Positions 1 through 7,736 of a stretch of DNA of 64,000 nucleotides are shown piece by piece. A program made the position numbers and the translations under genes. Position 1 is the stretch's first letter, and every line of letters starts with the position of its first letter. The DNA is from Nonomuraea solani (GTDB taxonomy: Bacteria; Actinomycetota; Actinomycetes; Streptosporangiales; Streptosporangiaceae), in assembly GCF_900108335.1 (NCBI RefSeq), contig NZ_FNVT01000034.1, positions 1-64,000 on the forward strand, read 5' to 3'. Under the pieces are notes generated by a model that was not told the origin of the DNA, did no database searches, and saw only the letters and a program-made list of their open reading frames with translations.

Positions 1-90
1 CCCGCTCCGCCCGCTCCGCCCGCTCCGCCCGCTCCGCCCGCTCCGCCCGCTCCGCCCGCTCCGCCCGCTCCGCCCGCTCCGCCCGCTCCG
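1..90. repeat. 9-bp tandem repeat array
   Basis: Ten perfect head-to-tail copies of CCCGCTCCG, followed by one diverged copy (CCCGCATCC). The array touches the window edge, so its true length is unknown. Nothing suggests that it is translated. Confidence 0.95.
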
Positions 91-154
91 CCCGCATCCC
101 CCTCTGCCGACTATCCCGCGCCCCTCTCGCCCCCTTCCCCCCGCTCGCGCTTGC

Positions 155-600
155 CTTGACCTGCGGCGTGCAGTCAGGGCCGCCGTGGCTCGCCAAGGCC
201 GGAAGTGTGCGGCCAGGGCTCGCGGTGAGCTCGTCGGACGGCAGCGTGCGGCCAAGGTCAGCGGTGCGTCAGCCGAGACCTGCGGTGTGCAGCCAGGGCG
301 TCGGCGGACTCCCCGAGCCGGCAGCGCGCGGGCCAGGGGTGGCGGTGCGCCAGCCGGGACATGCGGTGTGTGGCCGAGAGCCGCGGTGGGCTCGCCGAGG
401 CCGGCAGCGTGCGTGGCCAGGCCGACGGTGGGCTTGCCCGGACCTACGGTGCGTAGCCCTGGGTCGGTGGTGCGTTTGTCGGGTCTGCGCCGTGTAGCCA
501 AAGGCTGCGGTGGGCTCGCCGGAGTTGGCGGCGCAGTCAGGGGCTGGCGATGTGCTCGCCAGGGTGTTGCGCTCGCCAGGGCCGGTGTTGCGCCCGCCAC
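155..600. repeat. degenerate ~40-nt tandem repeats, no gene
   Basis: About ten diverged copies of a roughly 40-nt unit. Each unit contains a GTGCGGCCAGGG-like core, then GCGGTG, then GCTCGCCGAGGCCGG. Copies begin with TGCGGTGTGC or CAGCGTGCGG variants. Frames stay open on both strands only because the repeat is GC-rich; the translations are low-complexity and resemble no family. From 600 to 885 the same words (GGTCG, GATTTGGTC, CGGTTC) recur more loosely. I see no gene between 1 and 885. Confidence 0.6.
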
Positions 601-885
601 GGCCGGCGGGGCTCGCCGATGCTGGCGATGTGCTGGCCGAACCCTGTGCCGGGCTTGCCGAAGGCCGGCGCTGAGTCGGCCCGCTGGTAGGCGATGAGTT
701 CGCCCGGCTTGGCGATGGGCGCGGCAGGTTCGGCAACGAGCCCCGCCGATTTGGTCAAGAGCCCGACCGATTTGGTCGTGAGCCGGTCGGTTCGGTCGTG
801 AGCTCGGCCGGTTCCGTAGTGGGGTCCGGGCTGGAAGGCGTACGTCATGGACCAACCCGGCAGGCGCGTACGCCGCCGGGCCGGG

Positions 886-1587
886 TCAGCAGGTGCAGAG
901 GAGGCCGCGGAGGGCCGTCTCCAGGCACAGGCTGGTGTTCGCGGGCACCGGCCAAGGGAAGCGGACCAGTGACTCGTCCACCCGTACCGTGGCGCCGAAC
1001 CGATCCAGCTCCCACAGCCACACCTCCCCGGCCTGCTCCCCGAGCTGTCTCGACACCCCGGCCGTCAACTGCGGCCGGTGCGAGTCGTTGACATGGGCCA
1101 GGACCCGCTCGGCGGTCTCGGTCAACGGGTCGGGCGCCGCCTCCAGGTAGTCGTCGGCGTCCAGCAGGCCGGACTCCTGCCCGGTCAGATAGACGACCTG
1201 CCCCACGTCCAGCCGCAGCAGCCGGGGCGCGTCCCGCTGGCCGAAGCGCTCCAGGGCCTCGAACAGGCTCTCGTCCGGGCAATGCGCGGCGACCGCCACG
1301 GCCGCCTCACGCGCCTCCTTCTCTGGTACGGCCTCCGCCCACCCCTGCACCTCGAGCAGCCCGCGCGGGTGGGTGACGGTGCCCAGTTGCCGCATCGCGG
1401 TGAGGTTCACCGCCACGACGGCGTCCTCGCGCAATCCGTGCAGCGACTCGCCGGGCATGACCAGGAGCACCGGACGGCCGCGTTCGTCGACTCCGCCGCG
1501 CGCGGGCGAGGGGGCGCCGTCAACGGAGATCTTGGCGACGCTGGCGGTCGCGGCGAGGGTGCGGACCCGCTCGGGGATCGGCAGCAT
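886..1587 (-). CDS. DUF2470 domain protein, iron-box controlled
   Basis: A 233-residue soluble protein. The N-terminal half resembles a pyridoxamine-phosphate-oxidase-like split barrel (RGRPVLLVMPGESLHGLRED), and the C-terminal part carries a DUF2470-like region (ERVLAHVNDSH). In the family this layout is associated with haem handling and flavin-type barrels (HugZ-like proteins). The ATG at 1587 is preceded by a good GGAGGC ribosome site. The gene is divergent from rpsD, and a near-consensus DtxR/IdeR box lies 28 bp upstream. I infer that it is repressed by iron and helps haem or iron acquisition. The biochemical role is not proven by the sequence. Confidence 0.75.
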   Translation of the reverse strand: MLPIPERVRTLAATASVAKISVDGAPSPARGGVDERGRPVLLVMPGESLHGLREDAVVAVNLTAMRQLGTVTHPRGLLEVQGWAEAVPEKEAREAAVAVAAHCPDESLFEALERFGQRDAPRLLRLDVGQVVYLTGQESGLLDADDYLEAAPDPLTETAERVLAHVNDSHRPQLTAGVSRQLGEQAGEVWLWELDRFGATVRVDESLVRFPWPVPANTSLCLETALRGLLCTC

Positions 1588-1614
1588 GGCGCCTCCTTGA
1601 GAACCAAAATGCTG

Positions 1615-1633
1615 GTAGGTTAGCCTTACCTAA
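1615..1633. promoter_or_regulatory. DtxR/IdeR iron box
   Basis: On the minus strand the 19-mer reads TTAGGTAAGGCTAACCTAC. It matches 18 of 19 positions of the degenerate DtxR-family consensus TWAGGTWAGSCTWACCTWA. It sits in the 71-bp gap between two divergent genes, so a bound repressor would cover both promoters. A further TTAGGTAGT half-like element follows at about 1640-1650. Confidence 0.85.
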
Positions 1634-1658
1634 GTAAGGACTACCTAATCACATTGAG

Positions 1659-2279
1659 GTGAACGTGCGCTACACCGGCCCTAAGGTGCGACTGTCCCGT
1701 CGCGCGGGCGTCCCGCTGACCAAGAAAGCGGTCCGCTACTTCGAGCAGCGCCCCTACCCGCCGGGCGAGCACGGCCGCAAGACCAACCGCCGCACCACCG
1801 GCGACTACGGCCTGCGGCTGATGGAGAAGCAGAAGCTGCGCTGGTACTACGACGTATCGGAACGGCAGCTCCGCCGCTACTGGGACCTCGCCGTCCGCAA
1901 GCCGGGCGCGTCGGGTGCCGAGCTGGTCGCGATTCTGGAGACCCGCCTGGCCTCTCTCGTGCTGCGCTCCGGGCTGGCTCCGTCGATCTACGCGGCCAGG
2001 CAGTACGTCAACCACGGCCACATCGCCGTGGACGGCCGCAAGGTCGACATCCCCAGCTACCTGGTCAAGCCGGGCCAGGTGATCACGGTCCGGGAGCGCT
2101 CGCGCAGGATGCAGCCGTTCGTGGCCGCCGCCGAGGGTATTCACGCCGACGACCGTACGGCGCCGTACCTCTCGGTCGAGCTGTCCGAGCTGCGCTTTAC
2201 GCTGCTCAGCCGGCCCGAGCGCGAGCAGATCGCGGTCCCCGTCGACGAGCAGCTCGTGGTGGAGTTCTATTCGCGTTAG
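1659..2279 (+). CDS. rpsD: 30S ribosomal protein S4
   Basis: A small-subunit primary assembly protein that binds 16S rRNA. At 206 residues it has the normal length: an N-terminal S4 region (RYTGPKVRLSRR, RPYPPGEHGRKT), then an S4 RNA-binding domain (ARQYVNHGHIAVDGRKV, about 117-180), then the conserved end EQLVVEFYSR. It has no cysteines, so it is the zinc-free type. The GTG at 1659 was taken as start. The GTG at 1665 (MRYTGP) is at least as good, because GAGG at 1656-1659 then has usable spacing. No ribosomal neighbours are present. Its position facing an iron box is unusual and suggests a stress paralogue, but whether a second rpsD exists elsewhere cannot be seen. Confidence 0.9.
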   Translation: MNVRYTGPKVRLSRRAGVPLTKKAVRYFEQRPYPPGEHGRKTNRRTTGDYGLRLMEKQKLRWYYDVSERQLRRYWDLAVRKPGASGAELVAILETRLASLVLRSGLAPSIYAARQYVNHGHIAVDGRKVDIPSYLVKPGQVITVRERSRRMQPFVAAAEGIHADDRTAPYLSVELSELRFTLLSRPEREQIAVPVDEQLVVEFYSR

Positions 2280-2281
2280 CC

Positions 2282-3090
2282 ATGACCGGAGCGGGAGCGT
2301 CACGCCGGCCGGCTCGAAGTGTTCTTCGACCTCGTGGCGGTGGCCCCAACCGGCCCACCGCCTCGCGCAACCTGGCCGGACGTGGCGCTCTTCGTGCTGC
2401 TCTACCACGCGGTGCGGACCACGCTCTACTCCAACGTCCGGGGCGAGCGCACCCGCGTACGCTCCATATGATCTTCTCGGTGGTACGCGGCCGCTGCCCG
2501 GGAGCGCATGATCGACGAGATGCGGGAGCAGGCCCGGCGGCTGGACGAGCGGCGGATCGCAAATACCGTGTCCGAGGTCCGGTCACCGCCGCCGCGCTCG
2601 ACCCCGCGCACCTGGGGGAGTGCCTCGGGCCGTTCGTGCTCGGCGAGGCCGTCATGCAGGTCGTGAGGGCCGCCTCAAAGCAACACTGAGGGCCGCCGCG
2701 GTGGCCGGGTTCGGGCTGATCGTCTCTTTGTGGTGGCTCACCCTCCATTACGGCCTCAGCGCCGTCGCCGGTGCGCCGGAACGCGGGCTGCGGCCGTACG
2801 TGGCGCTGCCCGTCCACTTCGCCATGACCGCGAGGGCTCGGCGTGATCGCCGCCGGTCGAGCATACGCATGGTGGCGTCGGCTGGGCGGGCCGTCTACTT
2901 CGCTGCCTCGACCGCGCTGGAGGTGGCTCTGAAGGCCGGGCGGCGCTGGATCTGAGGCTGGGCGGTGCCCTCCACCGTCGCCCCGTTCGCCGTGGCGGCG
3001 GTGTCGGTGCTGATCGTGGGCTGGCCGGCGGTCGTGCTCCTGCTGGCTGTGGCCCTGTGGCAGGTACGCTACCGGCCGCGCCCCGGCCCG
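2282..3090 (+). pseudogene. LtrA-family membrane protein, multiply frameshifted
   Basis: Recognisable pieces of a low-temperature-requirement A (LtrA) protein occur in order but in different frames. A start-like segment reads LEVFFDLVAV near 2317. A middle segment reads HLGECLGPFVLGEAVMQVVRAA near 2610-2680. GLIVSLWWLTLHYG follows near 2715, and the C-terminal helix segments GRAVYFAAST and PAVVLLLAVALWQVRYRPRP lie near 2885-3080. In-frame stops and at least three frame changes interrupt it. No single frame can encode the protein, so the gene is dead. It fills the whole gap between rpsD and the channel gene. Confidence 0.75.
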
Positions 3091-3139
3091 ACCGCCCAAC
3101 GCCCAACCGGCTCAGCCCCGCCGCACCGGCTCGGCCAGC

Positions 3140-4141
3140 TCAGCCCCGGCCGCCGCGCCCGCCTGACTTCGCCCGCTTCCCCGACCCGCCACGCCTGTTC
3201 GACCCGCCCCGCCCGCTGGCCTTCCCCCGCCCGTTGGAGCCACCGCCCGAAGCGCCACCCGAACCGCCCTGACGACCGCCCGAAGCGCTGCCCGTACCGC
3301 CCTGACCGGCGCCTGAAGGGCCGGTATTCGAACCGTTGCCGTTCGCCGCAACCGGCTGGGTGGAGGCGTTGCGCAGTTCGGCGACCTCCTTGCGCAGTTC
3401 GGTGAGCTCGTCCAGGATCTGCTGGGTGTGCGCCGTCGACGAGTCCTCCATCGCCGCCCGCTCCTCCGCGCTCTCCTCGTCCATGGCACTCACCACGACC
3501 GCCAAGAACAGGTTCAGCACCACGAAGGTACAAACCAGGATGAAGATGGTGAAGAAGATCCAGGCCGACGGATGCCGGCTCATCACCTCCCGCGCGATGT
3601 TCCCCCAGTCGTCGCCGGTCATCGTCTGGTAGAGGGTGAACAGCGAGGTCGGCAGGCTGCCGAAGCGGTCGGGCGCGGCCTGTCCGTACAGTTTGGTGGC
3701 CATGACCGCGGCCACGTACAGGACCAGCGACAGCAGCACCACGATCGAGCTCATCCCCGGCATCGCCCGCAGCAGCGCGGACACCACGCGGCGCAGGCTC
3801 GGCACGACGGACAGCAGCCGCAGCACGCGCAGGATGCGCAGGGCGCGCAGCACCGACAGGCCGCCGGTCGTGGAGGCGAAGGCGATGCCGACGATCAGCG
3901 TGTCGAAGATGTTCCAGGGGTCGCGCCAGAACGCGGAGCGCTCCGCGTAGAGCTTGGCGATCAGCTCGGCGGCGAAGATGTAGAGGGCCACGTGGTCGAC
4001 CACGGTGAGCAGGGTGCCGTGGCGTTCGACCAAGGCGGGGAAGGTCTCGAGGCCGAGGGTGCACGCGTTGACCAGGATGACGGCGATGATGAACCGCTGG
4101 AAATGCCGGTGGGCGAGTAAGGCACGGGTTCGTGCACGCAC
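3140..4141 (-). CDS. single-domain voltage-gated cation channel
   Basis: A 333-residue ion-transport (PF00520-type) protein with S1-S6, expected to tetramerise in the membrane as NaChBac-type channels do. S4 lies at about 98-110 with Arg every third residue (LRALRILRVLRLL). The pore loop is at about 165-182 with filter TMTGDDWGN. S6 is at about 194-219. A short heptad-like helix (QILDELTELRKEVAELRN) at 241-258 may zip the tetramer. The last ~70 residues are a Gly/Ser/Arg-rich basic tail. The two filter Asp residues suggest calcium or mixed selectivity (inference). GTG start with GAGGAG 9 nt upstream. Confidence 0.85.
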   Translation of the reverse strand: MRARTRALLAHRHFQRFIIAVILVNACTLGLETFPALVERHGTLLTVVDHVALYIFAAELIAKLYAERSAFWRDPWNIFDTLIVGIAFASTTGGLSVLRALRILRVLRLLSVVPSLRRVVSALLRAMPGMSSIVVLLSLVLYVAAVMATKLYGQAAPDRFGSLPTSLFTLYQTMTGDDWGNIAREVMSRHPSAWIFFTIFILVCTFVVLNLFLAVVVSAMDEESAEERAAMEDSSTAHTQQILDELTELRKEVAELRNASTQPVAANGNGSNTGPSGAGQGGTGSASGGRQGGSGGASGGGSNGRGKASGRGGSNRRGGSGKRAKSGGRGGRG

Positions 4142-4258
4142 GGGGACAGGCTCCTCAAGGGTGGATCGTGGGCCCTACCATGATGACGCAACATGATCAA
4201 GAGGGAGACTGTGGTATAAATCCCGCCTGACAGTCAGCAACGAGGGGGCCGAGCGACC

Positions 4259-4573
4259 ATGTCCTATCCCGAGTACGGTCCCGGCTATTACGGCCCGCAG
4301 CCGCAGACCCACCCCAACGGCACCACGATTCTCGTGCTGGGCATCCTGAGCCTGGTCGTCTGCACCTTCATCGGGCCCTTCGCCTGGTCGATGGGCAACA
4401 GGGCGCTCCGTGAGATCGACGCCAGCGGCTACTTCTACGAGAACCGCGGCCACGTCCAGGCCGGGCGCATCTGCGGCATCGTCAGCAGCGTGCTGCTAAT
4501 GATCACCTTCGGCTTCCTGGCGATCGGCCTGGCCTTCGCCGTCATCGGCGGCGCCCTCTCCACCAACTCCTAG
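4259..4573 (+). CDS. DUF4190-type small membrane protein
   Basis: A 104-residue protein. A Tyr/Pro/Gly-rich N-terminus (about 1-20) is followed by two transmembrane helices, at about 22-45 and 72-100. Between them is the characteristic GNRALREIDASG segment and a glycine-rich AGRICGIV start to helix 2. DUF4190 proteins are common in actinobacteria and have no known biochemical function. ATG with GAGGGGG upstream. Its 3' end is overlapped antisense by 78 bp of the convergent tetR-family gene. Confidence 0.8.
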   Translation: MSYPEYGPGYYGPQPQTHPNGTTILVLGILSLVVCTFIGPFAWSMGNRALREIDASGYFYENRGHVQAGRICGIVSSVLLMITFGFLAIGLAFAVIGGALSTNS

Positions 4574-5332
4574 GCCGCCCTCTCCATCGGTTCCTAGACC
4601 GCCCTCCCCACGAGCTCCAGGGTCGCCCTCTCCCTGAGCTCCAGGGGCGCCTTCGCGGGCTCCAAGGTCGCCTTCCTGAGTGGCTCCAGGGCTGCCCCCT
4701 CCCTGGGCTCCCAGGTCGCCCAGGCCGGCCTCCAGCAGGTCGAACGCCTGCTCCGCCTGTGCCCGCAGATCGGGCTCGATGCTCTCCCAGTCTTCGCCCG
4801 CCAGCCGTCTGCGTACCGAGTAGTGGGTCAGGACCTGCGCCGTGTCGAGCAGGTGGGAGGAGACGAGCTGGGGCGTGACGTCGTCGGGGCCGGTGTCGAG
4901 CGTGTCGGCGAGGGCCTGCGCCAGTGACCGCTTCCGGTCCTCGTGCAGCGCCCGCAGCCGGGCCACCAGCGCCGGGCTCGCGTCCACGACCCTGGAGAAC
5001 ACGTCGGCGCCCAGATTGAAGCCGTAGCGCCAGTGGCGCGTGCCGATCGCGTCGAAGAAGTCGCGCCGGAAGGCCCGCACCACGCTCTCGCCCGGCTCCC
5101 GCTCCTCCAGCACCCGCAACGGGAGATCCACGGCCTGGTCATGCCGGTCGGCGAACAGGTCCTCCTTCGTGCTGAAGTAGTTGAAGACCGTGTTGACCGA
5201 CACGTCGGCCGCCCGCGCCACCTCGGCCACGGTCACGTTGTCGAACCCCCGCGCCATGAACAATCCCATCGCGATGTCCGCGATCCGCTGCCTCGTCTCG
5301 CGCTTCTTCCGCTCGCGCAGCCCCTCTTCCAT
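4496..5332 (-). CDS. TetR-family regulator with repetitive C-terminal tail
   Basis: A 278-residue repressor. Its N-terminal TetR helix-turn-helix (KKRETRQRIADIAMGLF to VNTVFNYFSTKEDLF, about 8-55) is followed by an all-helical ligand domain ending near 195. The remaining ~80 residues are low-complexity Gly/Glu/Ala (GEGDPGARGEGGLG) with no family counterpart, and they run antisense into the end of the DUF4190 gene. The ATG at 5332 was chosen because it begins the conserved domain and leaves the operator upstream. The gene is divergent from an ABC exporter. By family precedent it probably represses both transcripts and responds to an exporter substrate. Confidence 0.85.
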   Translation of the reverse strand: MEEGLRERKKRETRQRIADIAMGLFMARGFDNVTVAEVARAADVSVNTVFNYFSTKEDLFADRHDQAVDLPLRVLEEREPGESVVRAFRRDFFDAIGTRHWRYGFNLGADVFSRVVDASPALVARLRALHEDRKRSLAQALADTLDTGPDDVTPQLVSSHLLDTAQVLTHYSVRRRLAGEDWESIEPDLRAQAEQAFDLLEAGLGDLGAQGGGSPGATQEGDLGAREGAPGAQGEGDPGARGEGGLGTDGEGGLGVGGEGAADDGEGQADRQEAEGDH

Positions 5333-5354
5333 GCCTCCATCGTACAGAGTTTGC

Positions 5355-5378
5355 AGTCGCCACAAAATTGTGGCTACT
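5355..5378. promoter_or_regulatory. TetR operator palindrome
   Basis: Inverted repeat with left arm AGTCGCCACAA, a 2-bp AA centre and right arm TTGTGGCTACT. Ten of 11 arm positions pair. It lies 22 bp from each flanking start (5332 and 5400), the expected place for autorepression and exporter control. Confidence 0.8.
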
Positions 5379-5399
5379 CTATTTTTGGAGGCGATGAAA

Positions 5400-6140
5400 A
5401 TGATCAAGACTTCAGGTCTGAGCAAGACCTTCGACGGCGGCGTCGAGGCCGTCGCGGGCGTCGACATATCCGTGGAGCCCGGCGAGATCGTCGGTTTCCT
5501 GGGCCCCAATGGCGCGGGCAAGACCACGACCATGCGCATGCTCACCACGCTGCTGCGCCCCACCTCCGGCACCGCCACGGTGGCCGGCCACGACCTGCTC
5601 GGCGACGCCAGGGAGGTGCGAAAGCGCATCGGTTACGTCTCCCAGAGCGGCGGGGTGCTGCCCGTCGTGCCGCTCAGAGGCGAGCTCGAGCTGCAGGGCA
5701 TGCTCTACGGCCTGAGCCGTCAGGCCGCCGCCGCCAAGACCCAGGAGGTCCTGGCCAGGCTCGGGCTCACCAAGCTCGACGGCAAGCCCGCCGCCGCGCT
5801 CTCCGGCGGGCAGCGCCGCCGCTTCGACATCGCGTTCGCCCTGCTGCACGATCCGGCGCTGCTCTTCCTCGACGAGCCGACGACCGGCCTCGACCCGCAG
5901 AGCCGGGCCAGCCTCTGGGACCACATCCGCGCACTGCGCGCCGAGAAGGGCATGACCGTGTTCCTCACCACCCACTACCTCGACGAGGCCGACGCGCTCT
6001 GTGACCGGCTGCTGATCATCGACCACGGCCGGATCGTCGCCGAAGGCAGCCCGGCCGAGCTCAAGACCGGCGGGCGCACGCTCGACGACGTGTTCCTCGA
6101 CATCACCGGCCGGTCGCTGCGCGAGGAGGCGGGCGTCTGA
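5400..6140 (+). CDS. ABC exporter ATPase, DrrA-like
   Basis: A 246-residue ATP-binding subunit of a drug- or lipid-type ABC-2 exporter. It carries Walker A (GPNGAGKTT), Q-loop (SQSGG), signature LSGGQRRR, Walker B (LLFLDEPTTGLD) and the switch His (TTHYLDEAD). The C-terminus GRTLDDVFLDITGRSLRE matches the DrrA class. The ATG at 5400 is 8 nt from GGAGG; the ATG at 5394 would be only 2 nt away. The stop overlaps the permease start by one base (TGATG), so translation is coupled. It is regulated by the divergent TetR. Confidence 0.9.
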   Translation: MIKTSGLSKTFDGGVEAVAGVDISVEPGEIVGFLGPNGAGKTTTMRMLTTLLRPTSGTATVAGHDLLGDAREVRKRIGYVSQSGGVLPVVPLRGELELQGMLYGLSRQAAAAKTQEVLARLGLTKLDGKPAAALSGGQRRRFDIAFALLHDPALLFLDEPTTGLDPQSRASLWDHIRALRAEKGMTVFLTTHYLDEADALCDRLLIIDHGRIVAEGSPAELKTGGRTLDDVFLDITGRSLREEAGV

Positions 6141-6865
6141 TGCTGCGCGACACCTGGGTGCTGTTCCGTCACGGCGTGCGCGTCACGCTGCAGCAGAAGG
6201 TCGGCCTCATCTTCGGCGCGATCCAGCCGCTGCTGTTCCTGGTGCTGTTCGGGCCCATCTTCGCCACGATCGGCACCTGGGAGACCCTGGTCCCCGGCCT
6301 GATCATCCAGCTCGGGCTGATGAGCATGGGGCTGGCCGGCTTCGGCGTGGTCTTCGAGAAGCGCAGCGGCGTGCTGGAGCGCATGCGCGTCACCCCCGCC
6401 AGTCGCCTGGCGCTGCTGCTCGGGCGGGTGCTCAACAACGTCCTGACCCTGGTCGTCCAGACGTTACTGCTGCTCGTGGTGGCCTTCGCGCTCGGCCTGC
6501 GGGTTCCCGTGCTCGGGCTGGCGGCCGGGTTCGCGCTCGTGGTCGTGCTCGGGGCGAGCCTCGCCGCGCTGTCGTACGCGATCGCGCTCACCATGAACGA
6601 GCAGCTCTTCGCGCCGGTGATGTCCACGGCGGTGATCCCGTTGATCCTGCTGTCCGGCTCGTTCCTGCCGATGTCGATGGCGCCGGGCTGGCTCGACGCC
6701 CTCTCCCACCTCAGCCCGTTCAGGTACGTGCTGGAGGCCATCCGCGACCTCTTCCACGGCCACTACCTGACGGGCACCGTCGGCGCCGGGGTGGCGGTCA
6801 CCGCGATCTTCGCCGTGCTCAGCCTCACCATCGGGACCCGGGTGTTCAACCGCGAGAACGCCTGA
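6140..6865 (+). CDS. ABC-2 type permease, DrrB-like
   Basis: A 241-residue integral membrane subunit with six predicted helices and the ABC-2 signature region (LLSGSFLPMSMAPGWLDALSHLSPFRY) before the last helix pair. It pairs with the preceding ATPase in a two-gene exporter. Substrate is unknown. DrrAB relatives move hydrophobic drugs or lipids. It starts on the ATG that overlaps the ATPase stop. Confidence 0.9.
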   Translation: MLRDTWVLFRHGVRVTLQQKVGLIFGAIQPLLFLVLFGPIFATIGTWETLVPGLIIQLGLMSMGLAGFGVVFEKRSGVLERMRVTPASRLALLLGRVLNNVLTLVVQTLLLLVVAFALGLRVPVLGLAAGFALVVVLGASLAALSYAIALTMNEQLFAPVMSTAVIPLILLSGSFLPMSMAPGWLDALSHLSPFRYVLEAIRDLFHGHYLTGTVGAGVAVTAIFAVLSLTIGTRVFNRENA

Positions 6866-7012
6866 CAGCGAAAGGGCCCGGTATTTCCGCACATGACCAC
6901 GACTTCCCTTCTCTTCCGCTTCCCGCCGCACTGCGGCGAGGTCCCAATGAAGGAAGGGGTGGTGGGGGCCGGCTCGCCTGGAGGGCGGGGAGATGGAGAG
7001 GTCGGCTCGCCT

Positions 7013-7044
7013 GTGGCGACCTGGTGGGGTGGCGACCTGGTGGG
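7013..7044. repeat. 16-bp perfect tandem duplication
   Basis: Two adjacent copies of GTGGCGACCTGGTGGG in the 200-bp gap downstream of the exporter. CGGCTCGCCTG also occurs twice just before it (about 6970 and 7003). Nothing else is recognisable in this gap. Confidence 0.9.
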
Positions 7045-7065
7045 CGCGGAGAACGACGCTAGGCG

Positions 7066-7647
7066 CTAGCGGTAGGAGTCGATGAGGCGGGCGAGGTGAC
7101 GGCCGGCGATCTCCAGCGGTGCCTCGCTCTGCGACACCTGCGCCGACAGCTCCGCCCCCTCCAGCGTGTTGATCACGGTGTGCGCCAGGTCGTGCGCGAC
7201 GTCCTCGGCGAGGCCGGACTGCCGGAGCCGGTCGCGGACGAGGGTGCGCCAGTTCTCGTACGCCTGCTCCGCGGCCTCCTGGATCTCGGGCACCCGTCCG
7301 GCGCACTCCAGCGCCGTGGTGGTGACCGGGCAGCCGTCCAGCCAGTCCGACTCGCGCAGTCCGGTGGCCAGGTCGCGGGTGCAGGCGATGATCGCCGCCG
7401 CCGGATCGTCGTCGCCGGCGAACGCCGTGCGCAGGAAGTCGGCGAACTCCCTGTCCCCATGGCGGACGGCCTCGACCGCCAGCTCCCGCTTCCCGCCGGG
7501 GAAGAAGTGGTAGACCGAGCCGAGCGTGGCCTCGGCCTCCTGGGAGATCTGTTTGAGCCCGGTCGCCTCATAGCCCTGCCGCTGCATCAGCCGGGAGGTC
7601 GTCCGGACGATCCGCTCCCGGGTGCCGATCTCGTGCCGCGTCCTCAT
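7066..7647 (-). CDS. TetR-family regulator, LmrA/YxaF type
   Basis: A 193-residue repressor. The HTH lies at about 8-52 (TRERIVRTTSRLMQRQGYEATGL to LGSVYHFFPGGKREL). The GSVYHFFPGGK motif is typical of the LmrA/YxaF branch. The C-terminal helical domain is of full length. The ATG at 7647 leaves two identical palindromes in the divergent gap. It is inferred to repress itself and the imine-reductase-like gene. Confidence 0.9.
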   Translation of the reverse strand: MRTRHEIGTRERIVRTTSRLMQRQGYEATGLKQISQEAEATLGSVYHFFPGGKRELAVEAVRHGDREFADFLRTAFAGDDDPAAAIIACTRDLATGLRESDWLDGCPVTTTALECAGRVPEIQEAAEQAYENWRTLVRDRLRQSGLAEDVAHDLAHTVINTLEGAELSAQVSQSEAPLEIAGRHLARLIDSYR

Positions 7648-7659
7648 GAGCCGAGTATA

Positions 7660-7718
7660 TAGAGCGTTCGTTCTAGCGGTGTGCTAGCGTCTCAATTCTA
7701 AATAGAGCGTTCGTTCTA
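7660..7718. promoter_or_regulatory. duplicated TetR operator
   Basis: Two identical copies of TAGAGCGTTCGTTCTA, at 7660-7675 and 7703-7718. Each is a near-palindrome (arms TAGAGCG and CGTTCTA). One lies by each divergent start, 43 bp apart, which is about four helical turns. Confidence 0.85.
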
Positions 7719-7736
7719 GCGAAGGAGAGTTCACGC

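Noticed and set aside
1..600. CRISPR-like array
   Set aside because: Repeats are contiguous or degenerate with no constant repeat plus unique spacer pattern; no cas gene is in the window.
156..848. Several overlapping open frames of 100-170 codons on both strands
   Set aside because: They exist only because the ~40-nt repeats lack stops; translations are Arg/Ala/Gly/Pro low-complexity with no start signal or family resemblance.
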